Source: Hyphobacterium indicum (GTDB lineage Bacteria > Pseudomonadota > Alphaproteobacteria > Caulobacterales > Maricaulaceae). Taken from it: a stretch of 64,000 nucleotides of DNA. The notes below the pieces were generated by a model. The model did no database searches. It was not told the origin of the DNA and worked only from the letters and a program-made list of their open reading frames with translations. The stretch is from contig NZ_QBDX01000002.1 in assembly GCF_003129605.1 (NCBI RefSeq), positions 37,501-101,500 on the forward strand. Reading direction: 5' to 3'. Position 1 is the stretch's first letter, and each line of letters begins with the position of its first letter. Positions 37,502 to 44,682 of this stretch are shown one piece after another. A program made the position numbers and the translations under genes.

Positions 37502-38947
37502 ATGCTGTTCAATTCCTTCGAATTTCTGTTTCTTTTTCTGCCCGCAACGCTCGGCGTCTATTATGTGCTGCGCCGATGGGTGGCGCACCATGCCGCGCTG
37601 GTGGCGCTGACGATTGCCAGCTTCGTTTTCTATGCGTGGTGGGATGTCCGCTACCTGCCGCTATTGCTCGGCTCCATTATCATCAATCACCTTTTCGGTC
37701 TCGCCATTGCGCGATGGAGGCCACAGCCCTGGCTGGCGATTGGCGTGGTGCTCAATCTCGCCAGTATCGGCTTGTTCAAATATGCGGACTTCTTCCTGTC
37801 GAACATCAACGCCGTGGCAGGGACTGATCTGCCACTACCGGGCTTTGCTCTGCCGCTCGCCATCTCCTTTTTCACCTTCCAGCAGATCAGCTTTCTGGTC
37901 GATGTCGCACGCCGTGAAACCCGGCCCTCCGGCTGGCTGGGCCATGGGCTTTTTGTATCTTTTTTCCCGCAATTGATTGCCGGTCCGATTGTCCGCCACG
38001 ATCAGATTGCGCCGCAATATGAAGACACGCAGCGCAAGGACGACTGGTCGGAGAATATCGGTGTCGGCCTGTCCATCTTCGCCATCGGCATCTCCAAGAA
38101 AGTCCTGCTGGCGGATAATTTCGAACCCTTCGCCGCCAGCGCATTCGGGGCGGCGGCCCGCGGCGATGAAGTCGGCCTGCTGGAAGCCTGGACCGGCGCG
38201 CTTTGCTACACATTCCAGATATTCTTCGATTTTTCGGGCTATTCCGACATGGCCATCGGTTTGGCGCGCATGTTCGGCTATAAATTGCCGATCAATTTCA
38301 ATGCGCCTTACCGGGCCCGGTCGATCATTGATTTCTGGCGGCGCTGGCACATCACCTTATCGCAATTCCTGCGCGATTATCTCTACATTCCACTCGGGGG
38401 AAACCGCAATGGTCAGGTGCGCCGGGCAATCAATCTTGCCGTGGTCATGCTGCTGGGCGGGCTCTGGCATGGTGCGGCCTGGACTTTCGTTTTTTGGGGC
38501 GCCCTGCACGGGCTGGCACTGGGCTGGTGCAACTGGCTCAACAAGGTGCGGCCCAACGGGCTCTTACCATCCGCACCCTGGGTGTCTGTGGTTTTTACCT
38601 TTCTTTTTGTCGTCATCGCCTGGGTCTTTTTCCGTGCGACATCATTTGATGCCGCGCTTTTGATGTTACAGGGTATGGCAGGGCTGCACGGCATCGGACC
38701 GGGCGTGGGTGACGAACCCTTCATCGCCATCGCCATTGGCCTCGCGATTGTCTGGGGATTGCCGGATACCGCGTCAGTCTTCATGAAATGGTTTGATGAC
38801 GCGACGCTGAAAACAGCAGGACTGGTGCCTCAAAAAGGTCTGCGATTTACCACGCGCCCCTGGATATCGGGGACGCTGGCCTTCCTGCTTTTCCTGTCGA
38901 TCGTAAACGCCTGGAACACCGCGGAGTTTATCTATTACAACTTCTAA
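37502..38947 (+). CDS. MBOAT family O-acyltransferase (AlgI-like)
   Basis: 481 residues, polytopic. It shows the AlgI/DltB pattern: LFNSFEFLFLFLP at the N-terminus, LPLAISFFTFQQISFLVDV, and the two MBOAT His residues, H283 in DFWRRWHITLSQFLRDYLY and H323 in GGLWHGAAW. The family passes acetyl or acyl groups across the inner membrane onto extracytoplasmic glycans. The next gene encodes a GDSL-like extracytoplasmic partner 19 nt downstream, which is the usual AlgI plus AlgJ/X arrangement. No alginate genes are nearby, so the acceptor glycan is unknown. Confidence 0.93.
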   Translation: MLFNSFEFLFLFLPATLGVYYVLRRWVAHHAALVALTIASFVFYAWWDVRYLPLLLGSIIINHLFGLAIARWRPQPWLAIGVVLNLASIGLFKYADFFLSNINAVAGTDLPLPGFALPLAISFFTFQQISFLVDVARRETRPSGWLGHGLFVSFFPQLIAGPIVRHDQIAPQYEDTQRKDDWSENIGVGLSIFAIGISKKVLLADNFEPFAASAFGAAARGDEVGLLEAWTGALCYTFQIFFDFSGYSDMAIGLARMFGYKLPINFNAPYRARSIIDFWRRWHITLSQFLRDYLYIPLGGNRNGQVRRAINLAVVMLLGGLWHGAAWTFVFWGALHGLALGWCNWLNKVRPNGLLPSAPWVSVVFTFLFVVIAWVFFRATSFDAALLMLQGMAGLHGIGPGVGDEPFIAIAIGLAIVWGLPDTASVFMKWFDDATLKTAGLVPQKGLRFTTRPWISGTLAFLLFLSIVNAWNTAEFIYYNF

Positions 38948-38966
38948 GTCCAAACCGCCCCTGACG

Positions 38967-40244
38967 ATGAAGGGTTATGCTGTGCGCCTGGTGCTGACGC
39001 TGGCGGCATGGCTGATCCTGTTTGGCAGCTTCACCTTCATCGTCGATCCGTATCATGTGAATGCGTGGAGCGAGATACCGGGTGTAAACGAGCGCCGCAC
39101 CCGTGCTCATGCCGATGGCTACCGGGTCGCTGTGGGTCATGGTCTGGTCGAAACACAGGCAGGAACCCTGCTCTTCGGATCCTCGCGCTCGCATGATGGT
39201 TTCCCGGATAACATCCCTGACTGGCCGGGCGGTTTTGAGAACATGGCGATGGGGGGGACCAACGCCTTCGAGCTTGCCAATGCGGCTGTGCTGGCAGCAG
39301 AAAATAATCATCTCGATTGCGCCATTATCGGCCTGGATCTGCGCGAATTCGGCGATTACCCACGCGCTGATGCGACCTACTGGCTGACGCCATTGGCGGG
39401 CGGTTCGCAACTCCAATCCCACATACAGACCTCGCTGTCGCTGGATGCCTTTGCCCGGGCGTTGCAGACCGTGATCGACAACGCGACGGGCGGTTCGGAT
39501 GTGGATTGGGAAACCGCCTATGCGCCGGAAAATTCCCGCGAACGCTTCGATACGGAACTTGCCAAACGCTATCGCAGCTATTTGGGGTTTGTGTATGATC
39601 CTGAACGATCCGATTTTGTGTTCCGGGGAATAGATGCCCTGCTGGCGCGCGGCGTTCAGGTGCGGATATTCATCCACCCTATTCATTCCCGCATTGAGGA
39701 AGCGCGCTGGCGAGCCGGGATCGACCCGATTGATCTTCAGATCCGCCGCGACCTGGTGCGGCTGGCCGCCGCGCGCAACCCGGCGCCGTCACGCGCGCCG
39801 TGCTTTCCGGGGGAGCCGCTGGAGGTCTGGGATTTTGCCGGATTTTCAGAAGTTTCACAGAGCGCGCCGCCCTCACACTCCGGCGATGTGTTGAATCCCT
39901 GGTATTATGAACCGTCGCATTACCGGCCCGCGCTGGGGCTTGCCATTCTCGACCGCATGCTGGGTGAGGATAGAAGGCCTCCCGTCTCGCCGGAACAGTT
40001 CGGCGTCCGCCTGACCGCTGATAACCTGGACCAGCACTGGGCCGATGTAACCGCGCGCCGGGCGGACTGGCTGGAAAATGATGAATGGGCCGCCTGGCTG
40101 ACAGAACAATATGACGCCATGGAAGCCAACCCGCCGCCCATTGAGGAGCGCCCACACGTCTTTCTTAACCGGGACGATTTCAATTCACTGGAACGGCGTG
40201 TATCGCGGATTGAACAACGGGAACAGGGAATGGGGGAGCGATGA
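38967..40244 (+). CDS. Membrane-anchored GDSL/AlgX-like protein, partner of the MBOAT acyltransferase
   Basis: 425 residues. One N-terminal helix (LVLTLAAWLILFGSFTFIVD) is followed by an extracytoplasmic domain. It begins with a GDSL-like nucleophile strand (TLLFGSSRSHDGF near residue 68) and a later Gly-Asn-like block (ENMAMGGTNAFELANAAVLA). DCAIIGLDLREF and VRIFIHPIHSR complete an SGNH-hydrolase-like alternation. The C-terminus is a short charged helix. Such proteins complete the transfer of acyl groups from the MBOAT channel to the glycan. No clear Shine-Dalgarno is seen. The stop overlaps the next start by 4 nt. Confidence 0.7.
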   Translation: MKGYAVRLVLTLAAWLILFGSFTFIVDPYHVNAWSEIPGVNERRTRAHADGYRVAVGHGLVETQAGTLLFGSSRSHDGFPDNIPDWPGGFENMAMGGTNAFELANAAVLAAENNHLDCAIIGLDLREFGDYPRADATYWLTPLAGGSQLQSHIQTSLSLDAFARALQTVIDNATGGSDVDWETAYAPENSRERFDTELAKRYRSYLGFVYDPERSDFVFRGIDALLARGVQVRIFIHPIHSRIEEARWRAGIDPIDLQIRRDLVRLAAARNPAPSRAPCFPGEPLEVWDFAGFSEVSQSAPPSHSGDVLNPWYYEPSHYRPALGLAILDRMLGEDRRPPVSPEQFGVRLTADNLDQHWADVTARRADWLENDEWAAWLTEQYDAMEANPPPIEERPHVFLNRDDFNSLERRVSRIEQREQGMGER

Positions 40245-41572
40245 GCAATCTTCTGGCGCGCTGGAAAAAACTGAGTGTGAGCGAAAAGTGGATCTGGTTC
40301 ATCGGGTCAGCTATTTCACTCATAGTCACCTTCATTCTGGTCTGGATCGCATTGTCGCTTGATCCGGCACCGCCAAGATCAATCACACTCGCATCAGGCA
40401 GCCAAGGCGGTGCCTATGATGCTGCCGGCCGCCGCTTGGCGTCGTTTCTGGAAAGCGAGGGCGTGACGGTCGAACTCATCGAAACCGCCGGCTCTGCAGA
40501 AAATATAAACCGGCTGATGGCCGGGAGTGCGGATGTCGCCATCGTCCAGGGCGGCGTCGGTGCGGAGCTTGTTGCCATGGGGCGACTGCAATCGCTCGGG
40601 GCACTTTTTTACGAGCCGCTCTGGATATTCGCGTCGGCCGAAACGCCAGTCAGTGACATCCGCGAGCTGGATGGCATGCGGATCGCTGCGGGTGATATCG
40701 GGTCAGGAACACGCGTTCTCTTGTCCACATTGTTCGAATTGAATGGCGTTGAGAACGCCATTTGGGTCGAGGAGGCAGGAAGCGATGCTGCGGCGGCCCT
40801 GAGGACCGGTAACGCCGACATTGCGGCATTCATGACATCGCCTGATCCTGCCTACATTCGTGACCTTGTGGCGGATCCCGGGATTATTGTCATGCAGATT
40901 GAGCGCGGCCCGGCCTATGTACGTTTGCTTCCCTATTTATCAATCGTGACTCTGCATGAAGGCGTTCTTGATCCCGCCGCTGATATTCCGGCACAGGACA
41001 TTCCGCTTGTCGCCGCTGCGGCTGCAGCTGTCATTCAGGAAGGCCTGCATCCGGCAATCCAGTCATTGTTGTTGCAGGCCATGCATACTGACTTTCGGGA
41101 TGGGACCGTTTTGTCGGCGCCGGCGGACTTTCCGAACAGGGATCTGGTCACATTCGACCTGTCTGATGAGGCGGCCCGATATTATGATCGTGGCGGACCC
41201 GCCTTCCTGCAGCGTTATCTTCCTTTCTGGGCCGCGAATCTCGTCGATCGCATTTGGATCCTGGCCATACCGGTCCTCACCTTGCTGCTCCCCTTGTTCA
41301 AATCCGCCCCGCCTGTCTATTTGTGGCAAATTCACAGGCGCATTAAACGCTCTTATCGGGATTTGCGGGTGATAGAGCAGAGCCTGTTCGATAAGAGCGA
41401 GACGCCGGATCATTCGGCGCTGCTGGCCCGGATCGCCACCCTCAAATCCGATGTTCGGGCGATGAAAGTGCCCTGGACCTTCTTTGATGAGGTCTATGTG
41501 CTTCAGACCCATATCGCCTATGTTGAGCAATTGATGCAGGATCACGCGAAGCAAGAGAGAGACAATTCATGA
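40241..41572 (+). CDS. TAXI family solute-binding protein with transmembrane anchors
   Basis: 443 residues. An N-terminal membrane helix (IWFIGSAISLIVTFILVWIA) precedes a TAXI-type periplasmic binding domain (SITLASGSQGGAYDAAGRRL, TAGSAENINRLMAGSADVAI, GGVGAELVAMG, LDGMRIAAGDIGSGTR). A second membrane helix lies near residue 350 (IWILAIPVLTLLLPLF), and a cytosolic helical tail follows. TAXI proteins normally feed TRAP permeases, but no permease gene is present. The double-anchored form is therefore more likely a sensor or an accessory of the neighbouring acyltransferase pair. It overlaps both neighbours by 4 nt. Confidence 0.82.
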   Translation: MSNLLARWKKLSVSEKWIWFIGSAISLIVTFILVWIALSLDPAPPRSITLASGSQGGAYDAAGRRLASFLESEGVTVELIETAGSAENINRLMAGSADVAIVQGGVGAELVAMGRLQSLGALFYEPLWIFASAETPVSDIRELDGMRIAAGDIGSGTRVLLSTLFELNGVENAIWVEEAGSDAAAALRTGNADIAAFMTSPDPAYIRDLVADPGIIVMQIERGPAYVRLLPYLSIVTLHEGVLDPAADIPAQDIPLVAAAAAAVIQEGLHPAIQSLLLQAMHTDFRDGTVLSAPADFPNRDLVTFDLSDEAARYYDRGGPAFLQRYLPFWAANLVDRIWILAIPVLTLLLPLFKSAPPVYLWQIHRRIKRSYRDLRVIEQSLFDKSETPDHSALLARIATLKSDVRAMKVPWTFFDEVYVLQTHIAYVEQLMQDHAKQERDNS

Positions 41573-42543
41573 AAGCCGTTGTTTGCAAGGAATTTGCGCC
41601 CTACCAGCAGCTCAGCATCGAAGAGGTCGAAGACCCGAAAGCCGACGCCGGTCATCTCGTCATCGAAGTGAAGGCGGCGGGCGTGAATTTCCCGGATATC
41701 CTGCTGGTGGAAGGCAAATACCAGATGAAGCCGCCCCTCCCGTTTATCCCGGGGGGCGAGGTGTCCGGCACGGTTTCGGCCATTGGCGAAGGCGTGACGG
41801 GCTTCAAAATCGGTGACCGCGTGGTCGCGGCGACCCTGCTGAACGGCTTTGCGGAAAAGGTGGCGACCGCCGCCGCCCAGGTCGCGCCCATTCCCGATGC
41901 CATGCCGTTTGAAGAAGCGGCGGCCCTGATCACCACCTATGCGACGACCATTCACGCCCTGAAACAGCGCGCCGAATTGAAAGAAGGCGAAACCCTGGTC
42001 GTGCTGGGCGCGGGCGGCGGTGTGGGCACGGCGGCCTGCCAGCTGGGCAAGGCGTATGGTGCCCGTGTCATCGCCTGCGCCCGGGGCGAAGACAAGCTCG
42101 CCGCGGCGAAACAGGCCGGAGCGGACGAGCTGGTGGATTACGAAACGGAAGACCTGAAAGCCCGCCTCAAGGAATTGACCGGCGGCAAGGGCGCGGATGT
42201 GGTGTATGATGCGGTTGGCGGACCCTTCTCGGAACCGGCCATGCGCGGTCTTGGCTGGGGCGGGCGTTTCCTGGTGGTCGGATTTGCCGCCGGTGACATT
42301 CCGAAGATGCCTCTGAACCTGGCCTTGCTGAACAGCCGCGATATCCGCGGGGTTTTCTGGGGCGCCTGGGCCGGCCAGTTTCCGAAGGAGAACGGAAAGA
42401 ACATGGCCGAGTTGTTCGAGCTTTATGCCAAGGGTCAGATCAAGCCCATGGTCTCGGCGAGCTACCCGCTTGAAGAGGTCACGAAAGCCTTTGACGATCT
42501 GATGCAACGCCGCGTCAAGGGCAAGGTCGTTCTCACCGCCTGA
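41569..42543 (+). CDS. NADPH:quinone oxidoreductase family protein (zinc-independent MDR)
   Basis: 324 residues of the medium-chain dehydrogenase/reductase superfamily without the zinc ligands. The GroES-like domain begins MKAVVCKEFAPYQQLSIEEV and contains GVNFPDILLVEGKYQ and IPGGEVSGTVSAIGEGV. The Rossmann domain carries LVVLGAGGGVGTAACQLGKA. The C-terminus matches the quinone reductase/oxidoreductase group. It is the fourth gene of an overlapping set. The link to glycan acylation is unclear. It converges on the next gene with a 2-nt gap. Confidence 0.93.
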   Translation: MKAVVCKEFAPYQQLSIEEVEDPKADAGHLVIEVKAAGVNFPDILLVEGKYQMKPPLPFIPGGEVSGTVSAIGEGVTGFKIGDRVVAATLLNGFAEKVATAAAQVAPIPDAMPFEEAAALITTYATTIHALKQRAELKEGETLVVLGAGGGVGTAACQLGKAYGARVIACARGEDKLAAAKQAGADELVDYETEDLKARLKELTGGKGADVVYDAVGGPFSEPAMRGLGWGGRFLVVGFAAGDIPKMPLNLALLNSRDIRGVFWGAWAGQFPKENGKNMAELFELYAKGQIKPMVSASYPLEEVTKAFDDLMQRRVKGKVVLTA

Positions 42544-42545
42544 AG

Positions 42546-43787
42546 CTAGAAGCTTTCGTTTTTCAACCGGTTGCGATAGTGGAGAATCTCTCCCTTGTCG
42601 CGCCGGATCTGGTCTTCCAGCCCCTTGTCGATCCCGGACGTATGAAAGCGTGCCCATTCGCTGGCATACATTTTCCGCTCCACCAGAGACGCCGGGTCAG
42701 CACAGATGTGGAAGATGTAGAAATAGGGCAGGACGGTAAACCAGATGGTCGACGCGACCGCGATGGTCAGCGCCTCGGGCCATTCCAGACCGAAGGAGAA
42801 ACTGGCCGCGACGAAGCCGGCATTGGCGGCGAGCAGAACCAGAAAACTGCCCCATTTATAAAGATCGGTATTGCGCCGGATCTGGAACAATATGTTGCGG
42901 ATTCCCTGCTCGTTCAGGAAGGACCGCCAGATCATCCAGTGATAGCAGAGCATCCAGTCGACGGCCGAGGTGAGCACTTCGGCCTCATTGGATTTTTCCT
43001 TCTCCGCATTCGCCGATTCCTTCAACGCATCGGCGCGGATCGTATTGATCCGGTTCAGCCGCGTTTCGATATAGCCGTTGAAATTCTGTGTGTTGCGGAT
43101 CTGCTGGTTCTTGTAGCTGACATAGTAGGAAAAGGTCGCAAAGCCGAGGCCGAGGACCGGCCCGATCAGGCTGAGCAACATCCATTGATCCTGGAGGATT
43201 TGCAGGCCGGCGAACACATCGCGCCCGCGTGCATGGTCGATGAAAGCGGCAAAAAAAGGTGCAAATCCGAGCACCATCCCGGCGGTCAGCAGCCACAGAA
43301 AATAGGTCGCCGTATTCTGATTGGTCGTATGCCGCATCCGCGTCAGCGTGCCGACATAATACCGGTCTTCTTCCTCGATGGTTTTCAGCTTCTCGTTGGG
43401 CGCATCTTCTTCGCCGGACAGCGCCGAGCTTTTCGCCTCGTTTCCATAGATGGACTCGATATATCCGGCTTCGGATTCCTCGTAGAAGACATTGCTCTGA
43501 TTGAAGAGATTGATCGGGTGGGCAAAGAAACGCCGGGCTTTTTCGGCATAGGCTTGGGCGGCCTCGTGATCGACCTCGGAGGCGCGCAGGGCGATGATTT
43601 TCGGGCGCGGAAAGCTTTTGAAAAACAGCGCCTTTTCGACATCGCGCGCGTCTTCCGACACTTCCGCATGCGCGCCGTAAGAATGCGTGCCGGCCGCTTT
43701 CACCGCGCTGGCCTGAGCCGCGCGTTTGCCGGCCGCCGCCATGCCGCCGCCCGATCGCCTGAAAAGTCCCATTATCGCCTTGATCAC
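42546..43787 (-). CDS. Four-TM membrane protein of unknown function
   Basis: 413 residues from a GTG start at 43787, supported by AGGAGG 7 nt upstream. A basic N-terminus and a helical cytosolic domain of about 165 residues precede two membrane helices (FLWLLTAGMVLGFAPFFAAF, LLSLIGPVLGLGFATFSYYV). An acidic/basic coiled-coil stretch (ADALKESANAEKEKSNEAEV, residues 262-281) and two further helices follow (FLVLLAANAGFVAASFSFG, IAVASTIWFTVLPYFYIFHI). Not a family I recognise. A 592-residue ORF on the opposite strand is an artefact. It stands alone, next to the A/T-rich accessory segment. Confidence 0.75.
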   Translation of the reverse strand: MIKAIMGLFRRSGGGMAAAGKRAAQASAVKAAGTHSYGAHAEVSEDARDVEKALFFKSFPRPKIIALRASEVDHEAAQAYAEKARRFFAHPINLFNQSNVFYEESEAGYIESIYGNEAKSSALSGEEDAPNEKLKTIEEEDRYYVGTLTRMRHTTNQNTATYFLWLLTAGMVLGFAPFFAAFIDHARGRDVFAGLQILQDQWMLLSLIGPVLGLGFATFSYYVSYKNQQIRNTQNFNGYIETRLNRINTIRADALKESANAEKEKSNEAEVLTSAVDWMLCYHWMIWRSFLNEQGIRNILFQIRRNTDLYKWGSFLVLLAANAGFVAASFSFGLEWPEALTIAVASTIWFTVLPYFYIFHICADPASLVERKMYASEWARFHTSGIDKGLEDQIRRDKGEILHYRNRLKNESF

Positions 43788-44682
43788 GCTGTCACCTCCT
43801 GTCGGGCCGAACTATGCCGCATGTGTGCAGGGATTGTAATCGGGATTCCCTTCCCGCGAGTCCTGTCCCCGTTCTGCCCGGGCAATCGGGCCGGGTTCGG
43901 GCCGGACGGCGCATGGCCAGCGCCGGGCGTGGATAAGATTCCGGTTTTTCAAATTTTGTCTCCTACGACTACTACTACAACTACAACTACAACTACAATT
44001 GCTCCGGCGGGCCGGGCGGGCGCGCGCCCGGATCGTGTGTGGGGCAAGGCGTTTCCGCTTGTTCTCATCTTTCCAGACATCTCCAGCGCGACTCCAACTG
44101 TCTCCAATTGTCTCCGGCTGTTTTCCGGAGTCCGGCGCGCACCACGGCCGGCGCAGAGCCGCAACCTGCGCAGGCTTTCACGCGGCAAGTGTAAGCGGTT
44201 CGGGCGCAACGGGGATAAGGCGATGTGTGCCGCTTGCACGGCGTGGCATCAGCCGCTCACGAGCGCCCATCCAGACCTTTCCACGCCCGCCATGATTTCA
44301 TTCCGTCATTGTGTTAGCACATTAAAACAGAAAAGGGCGGTCATACCGGTCGGGTAGGGAAGATCGTCGTGATCGGGTGGGGAAGACGGGACGGTGGATC
44401 AAAGCCGGACAGGAAGCCAGACAGAAAAACGGGGACACCCACCCGTTTCCCATACGCATAGCGCGCATGATCCGGAGGCGAAGCCGGTCCGGCGTCTCTC
44501 GCCGCGCCGGCGCGGGCGGCCGCGTTCAGAGGAGGGTTAAAGGGTATGTGTCTGTTTTTGGCGAACCTAATAGCGCAGAAGGTCCGCTAGAGATTTCGGC
44601 GGTCATAAGATCCAGAATCATAGGCGCTGGCACCAGTAGCTTGACCTGTAATCGCAATAACTATTGGCCTTGGCCCAAAAGC
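43788..44682 (+). other. Gene-free stretch of about 900 nt beside the helicase
   Basis: No ORF here has a ribosome-binding site, recognisable motifs or codon use like its neighbours. Contents: a CTACAA microsatellite (43963-43998), a GC-rich patch (44000-44040), then TCTCCA-rich sequence around 44085-44120, and progressively A/T-richer DNA after 44530 that continues into the helicase gene. It looks like decayed or non-coding DNA at the edge of an acquired segment. No tRNA, integrase or flanking direct repeat was found. Confidence 0.5.
43963..43998 (+). repeat. Short tandem repeat (CTACAA)4 with CTA-type flank
   Basis: Four perfect CTACAA units at 43975-43998, preceded by the related triplets CTA-CGA-CTA-CTA at 43963-43974. 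Such hexamer microsatellites are prone to slippage. It lies in non-coding DNA between the four-TM protein gene and the helicase. Confidence 0.85.

Noticed and set aside
40241-41572. Complete TRAP-TAXI transporter
   Set aside because: No DctQ/DctM-like membrane proteins are encoded beside it, and the protein itself has membrane anchors at both ends of its binding domain.
43963-43998. Repeated short units as a possible CRISPR fragment
   Set aside because: Units are 6 bp with no spacers and no cas genes nearby; this is a microsatellite.
42579-44357. 592-residue plus-strand ORF opposite the four-TM protein gene
   Set aside because: It is the antisense shadow of 42546-43787. The minus-strand gene has AGGAGG, a GTG start and clear membrane helices, while this ORF has no domain pattern and runs into the microsatellite as a Thr repeat.
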